From contig CANQMP010000010.1 of assembly GCA_947624975.1 (NCBI GenBank), forward strand, positions 1-61,733: DNA of 61,733 nucleotides, in the 5' to 3' direction. Position 1 is the first letter of the stretch. Each line of letters starts with the position of its first letter. Below the pieces are notes generated by a model. The model was given only the letters and a program-made list of their open reading frames with translations, ran no database searches and was not told where the DNA came from. The position numbers and the translations under genes are program-made. This document shows, in pieces, positions 59,961-61,733 of the stretch. This stretch comes from Candidatus Gastranaerophilales bacterium. GTDB lineage: Bacteria; Cyanobacteriota; Vampirovibrionia; Gastranaerophilales; Gastranaerophilaceae.

Positions 59961-59980
59961 ATTTATGTAATTTTTTTCAG

Positions 59981-60009
59981 TTGACAATTTACAAAAATTA
60001 TGATTAAAT
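59981..60009 (+). promoter_or_regulatory. Promoter of prepilin, extended -10
   Basis: TTGACA (59981-59986), 17 nt, TTAAAT (60004-60009) preceded by TGA as an extended -10. A second TATAAT occurs at about 60021. Confidence 0.6.
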
Positions 60010-60062
60010 AACTATAGGGTTATAATAATAATTATATAGTTATATTTAATTAAGGAGGTAAA

Positions 60063-60701
60063 ATGAGAAAGTTCGGATTTACTTTGGCTGAAGTCTTAAT
60101 TACTCTCGCTGTCATCGGTATTGTTGCCGCATTGACTATACCGACACTGCTTAACAAATACAATCAAACCGTAGCGGAAACAAGATTGAAACAGTTTTAT
60201 AGTGATATAAATCAAGCCGTACAACTTTCGGAAATAGACAACGGGGATAAAAAAACATGGAATTTAGATAACTGTTCGGAAGAAGATTCTAACTCCGAAG
60301 AATGTTTAACTAAAAATTTTGAAAAATTCTTTAAACCGTACTTAAAAATATCAAGTTATGAATATATTAAGCCTGTCTATGCTAGTGACAAGCGTTTAGC
60401 AGTATACTTTCCAAATGGCTCTGCTGCGGTATTTAGTTATCGTGCCCATGACTTAGTTTTTTTCCCTGTTAGTTCACATGTTACTGATGAAAAATATAAT
60501 ACTAGGAATAAGGAATGGTTCTCTTTTGGTTTTTATCCCAAAACAGCGTGGAGTCCACTAAAAAATAAATATTTTTACAATAAAGGTTTTGAACCGCAAA
60601 TCCCTAACCAATATGACGGTAATGAAGAAAATCTTCCATGTATAAAGAAAGTACAGCTTAACGGCTGGAAATTCCCTGATGAGTGTAACCCGTGGAAGTA
60701 A
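60063..60701 (+). CDS. Type IV prepilin-like protein, short leader
   Basis: A 212-aa prepilin. MRKFG|FTLAEVLITLAVIGIVAAL is a standard short leader and N-terminal helix, then a polar domain starting QTVAETRLKQFYSDINQAVQ as in the poly-G pilins. The late region is Trp/Tyr-rich with a CysxxxLys end and lacks the clear D-x-N-G loop. A near-perfect SD (TAAGGAGG) gives strong expression potential. It is controlled by its own promoter and probably by the divergent HTH protein. Confidence 0.93.
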   Translation: MRKFGFTLAEVLITLAVIGIVAALTIPTLLNKYNQTVAETRLKQFYSDINQAVQLSEIDNGDKKTWNLDNCSEEDSNSEECLTKNFEKFFKPYLKISSYEYIKPVYASDKRLAVYFPNGSAAVFSYRAHDLVFFPVSSHVTDEKYNTRNKEWFSFGFYPKTAWSPLKNKYFYNKGFEPQIPNQYDGNEENLPCIKKVQLNGWKFPDECNPWK

Positions 60702-60920
60702 TAGTTTCTTACTCCCCCTAGCCTACAAAATTAGGGTGCAATTATTTTGGTGCTTTAGCACCCGATACGGTCTGCTTGGTTGCTCGCGTTTAACGGGTCT
60801 GCGATTGACGTCTGCAATGACTTAGTCATTTCGCCGTCAAGCCTCGCCCTCAGCTCGCAATCCGCTTTTCACTTTTTAAAAATTTGTTGGGGTGGAAACC
60901 CCCAACTTACATTTTTCCTC
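60702..60920. repeat. Degenerate composite intergenic repeat
   Basis: It contains GGTGCTTTAGCACC (hairpin, about 60750), a rearranged CTGCAATGACTTAGTCATTTCG / GCTCGCAATCCGC block (60813-60863) and AATTTGTTGGGGTGGAAACCC with CCAACTTACAT, the GTTGGGG hairpin of the 1250 and 55859 copies in reverse. No gene is supported. Confidence 0.7.
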
Positions 60921-60932
60921 ATAAAAAAGTAG

Positions 60933-60963
60933 GATGGGTGGAACAAGTGCCATTCCACCCATC
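60933..60963 (-). terminator. 11-bp stem downstream of third poly-G prepilin
   Basis: GATGGGTGGAA, 9-nt loop, TTCCACCCATC. It is placed like the weaker stem behind the first prepilin (152-182). On the minus strand it is followed by CTACTTTTTTAT, which could support termination. Confidence 0.6.
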
Positions 60964-60974
60964 AATAATTTATT

Positions 60975-61733
60975 TTACTGATTTTCGCTCGACTCTGACG
61001 GCGCAGTTTCGGGATAATTCATGTTATCATGCTCAAGTATCCATTTTGAACATCCCCAACCTCTTCTGTTCAAATAACAGTTTTGAGCAGCGTATGGATA
61101 AACTCCCGACGGACGAAGGAAATAAGCAAAAATATCTTTTGCCATCGTGTTTGGTTTTGCACTACCGTTTACATCATACCAGAGCAGTCCGCACACATCA
61201 GTATAACCGCTATCTGTATCTGTACAACCTTCTGTGCCGGCAGATCTAAACCAAATTAAACTTCCATCAGAAAGAATAAGTCTTACATAATATTTATTAC
61301 CATAACCAGACTCGGAATTTGGGCTACCCCATTCCATGCCGTTTAAATAGTAATAATCTGTATTTGTATCAAGACAATTACCCGAGTTATCTTCAACACA
61401 TTCTTTTGCAACTCTTAAATACGGTTTTAAGTAACTGTATAACTCTTGACTTCCGCCATTTAAGCATGTCGGCAAATTCCACGTATTTACCGGCCCGTTA
61501 TCTACTTCGGCAAGCTTAACGGCTTGATTTAACGTGGAATACATCTTTTTAACTTTAGTTATCGTGACTCTTTCCTGATATTTATTTATAAGTACAGGCA
61601 TGGTCAACGCTGCAACAACACCGATGACAGCGAGGGTAATGAGAACTTCCGCCAAAGTAAAGGCGAAGCTATTGGTTTTTGGAGTTAGAACACCCTCAAA
61701 ACCCTTGCTAGGAAAAAATCCCCCCCCCCCCCC
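60975..61733 (-). CDS. Type IV prepilin-like protein with poly-G leader, truncated by window end
   Basis: A third poly-G prepilin. The pilin frame has A|FTLAEVLITLAVIGVVAAL and a D-V-N-G..KPN...KDIF motif (YDVNGSAKPNTMAKDIFAYF). Upstream the frame stays open through FFPSKGFEGVL, the counterpart of SKDFKG in the other two, to a tract of at least 14 G that runs off the window. The start codon and promoter are therefore missing. If the ATG is again 35 nt before the tract, 15 or 18 Gs would be in frame. A TTG at 61655 is an unlikely start, since it would remove the peptidase site. Confidence 0.85.
   Translation of the reverse strand, partial: GGGGGFFPSKGFEGVLTPKTNSFAFTLAEVLITLAVIGVVAALTMPVLINKYQERVTITKVKKMYSTLNQAVKLAEVDNGPVNTWNLPTCLNGGSQELYSYLKPYLRVAKECVEDNSGNCLDTNTDYYYLNGMEWGSPNSESGYGNKYYVRLILSDGSLIWFRSAGTEGCTDTDSGYTDVCGLLWYDVNGSAKPNTMAKDIFAYFLRPSGVYPYAAQNCYLNRRGWGCSKWILEHDNMNYPETAPSESSENQ
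61720..61733 (-). repeat. G homopolymer of at least 14 nt at window edge
   Basis: C run from 61720 to the last base. It lies 58 nt before mature Phe, the same distance as at 941-956. The sequence ending inside the tract is consistent with an assembly break at a length-variable run. Confidence 0.85.

Noticed and set aside
1-61733. tRNA, rRNA, prophage or integrase
   Set aside because: No CCA-ending cloverleaf, rRNA signature or phage/integrase gene was recognised by eye. A tRNAscan-SE run would settle the tRNA point.

Overview
The window is AT-rich bacterial chromosome with dense, mostly short operons. There is no phage, transposase, CRISPR array, tRNA or rRNA that I can see. Gene content suggests an anaerobic fermenter: a fused AdhE under a likely Rex operator, rubrerythrin, and a homocitrate-synthase-like enzyme plus an IDH-type dehydrogenase. 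The envelope looks diderm-like but carries a MurT homologue. Five prepilins share the hydrophobic start FTLAEVLITLAVIGVVAALT or a close variant. Together with the MGMAASQARFLGLTARKTN proteins, this points to the non-photosynthetic cyanobacterial relatives of animal guts (Candidatus Gastranaerophilales, Vampirovibrionia/Melainabacteria). That assignment is inference from recalled family patterns, not a search.

Layout. 0-6 kb: a prepilin with a 16-G tract in its leader, an M16 peptidase and a 616-aa MGM protein. 6-12.5 kb: a Ski2-like helicase, a tandem pair of small FG proteins with a serS remnant between them, serS, and an IDH-like gene. 12.5-15 kb: two glycine-rich hydrophobic proteins. 15-24.5 kb: a uridine-kinase-like gene, adhE, a sensor kinase, a TPR protein and the citrate/homocitrate-synthase-like gene. 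24.5-35.1 kb: two near-identical MGM genes as direct repeats flanking a six-hairpin-like protein and the smc-scpA-scpB-matrixin operon. 35-41 kb: a CoA-disulfide-reductase-like gene, small FG proteins, a sugar-ABC permease, a phosphohexomutase and an Xre/prepilin pair. 41-46 kb: rpsE-rpmD-rplO-secY, a TPR protein and a third glycine-rich protein. 46-52.6 kb: a second poly-G prepilin, aroQ, a degenerate kinase, a MalK-type ATPase, rubrerythrin and rpsA. 52.6-61.7 kb: valS, murT-pdxJ, a YtxH/DUF948 cluster, an HTH/prepilin pair, and a third poly-G prepilin cut by the window end.

The most unusual content is a set of surface or secreted protein genes with shared control logic. Three prepilins carry long G tracts between the ATG and the mature pilin, and the two complete ones are out of frame (OFF), as expected for slipped-strand phase variation. 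The two prepilins without tracts each sit divergently beside a small HTH gene. The three MGM genes and two tiny genes have sigma-28/SigD-like promoters with identical spacing. Five small proteins with a short N-terminal Asn-rich/Phe-Gly-like tag share one upstream element 45-50 nt before their starts, and three glycine-rich proteins share a different gap-free 41-bp element. Several genes without a Shine-Dalgarno have a -10 box 6-7 nt before the ATG and are probably leaderless.

Intergenic space is rich in composite palindromic repeats, mainly next to the prepilin genes.
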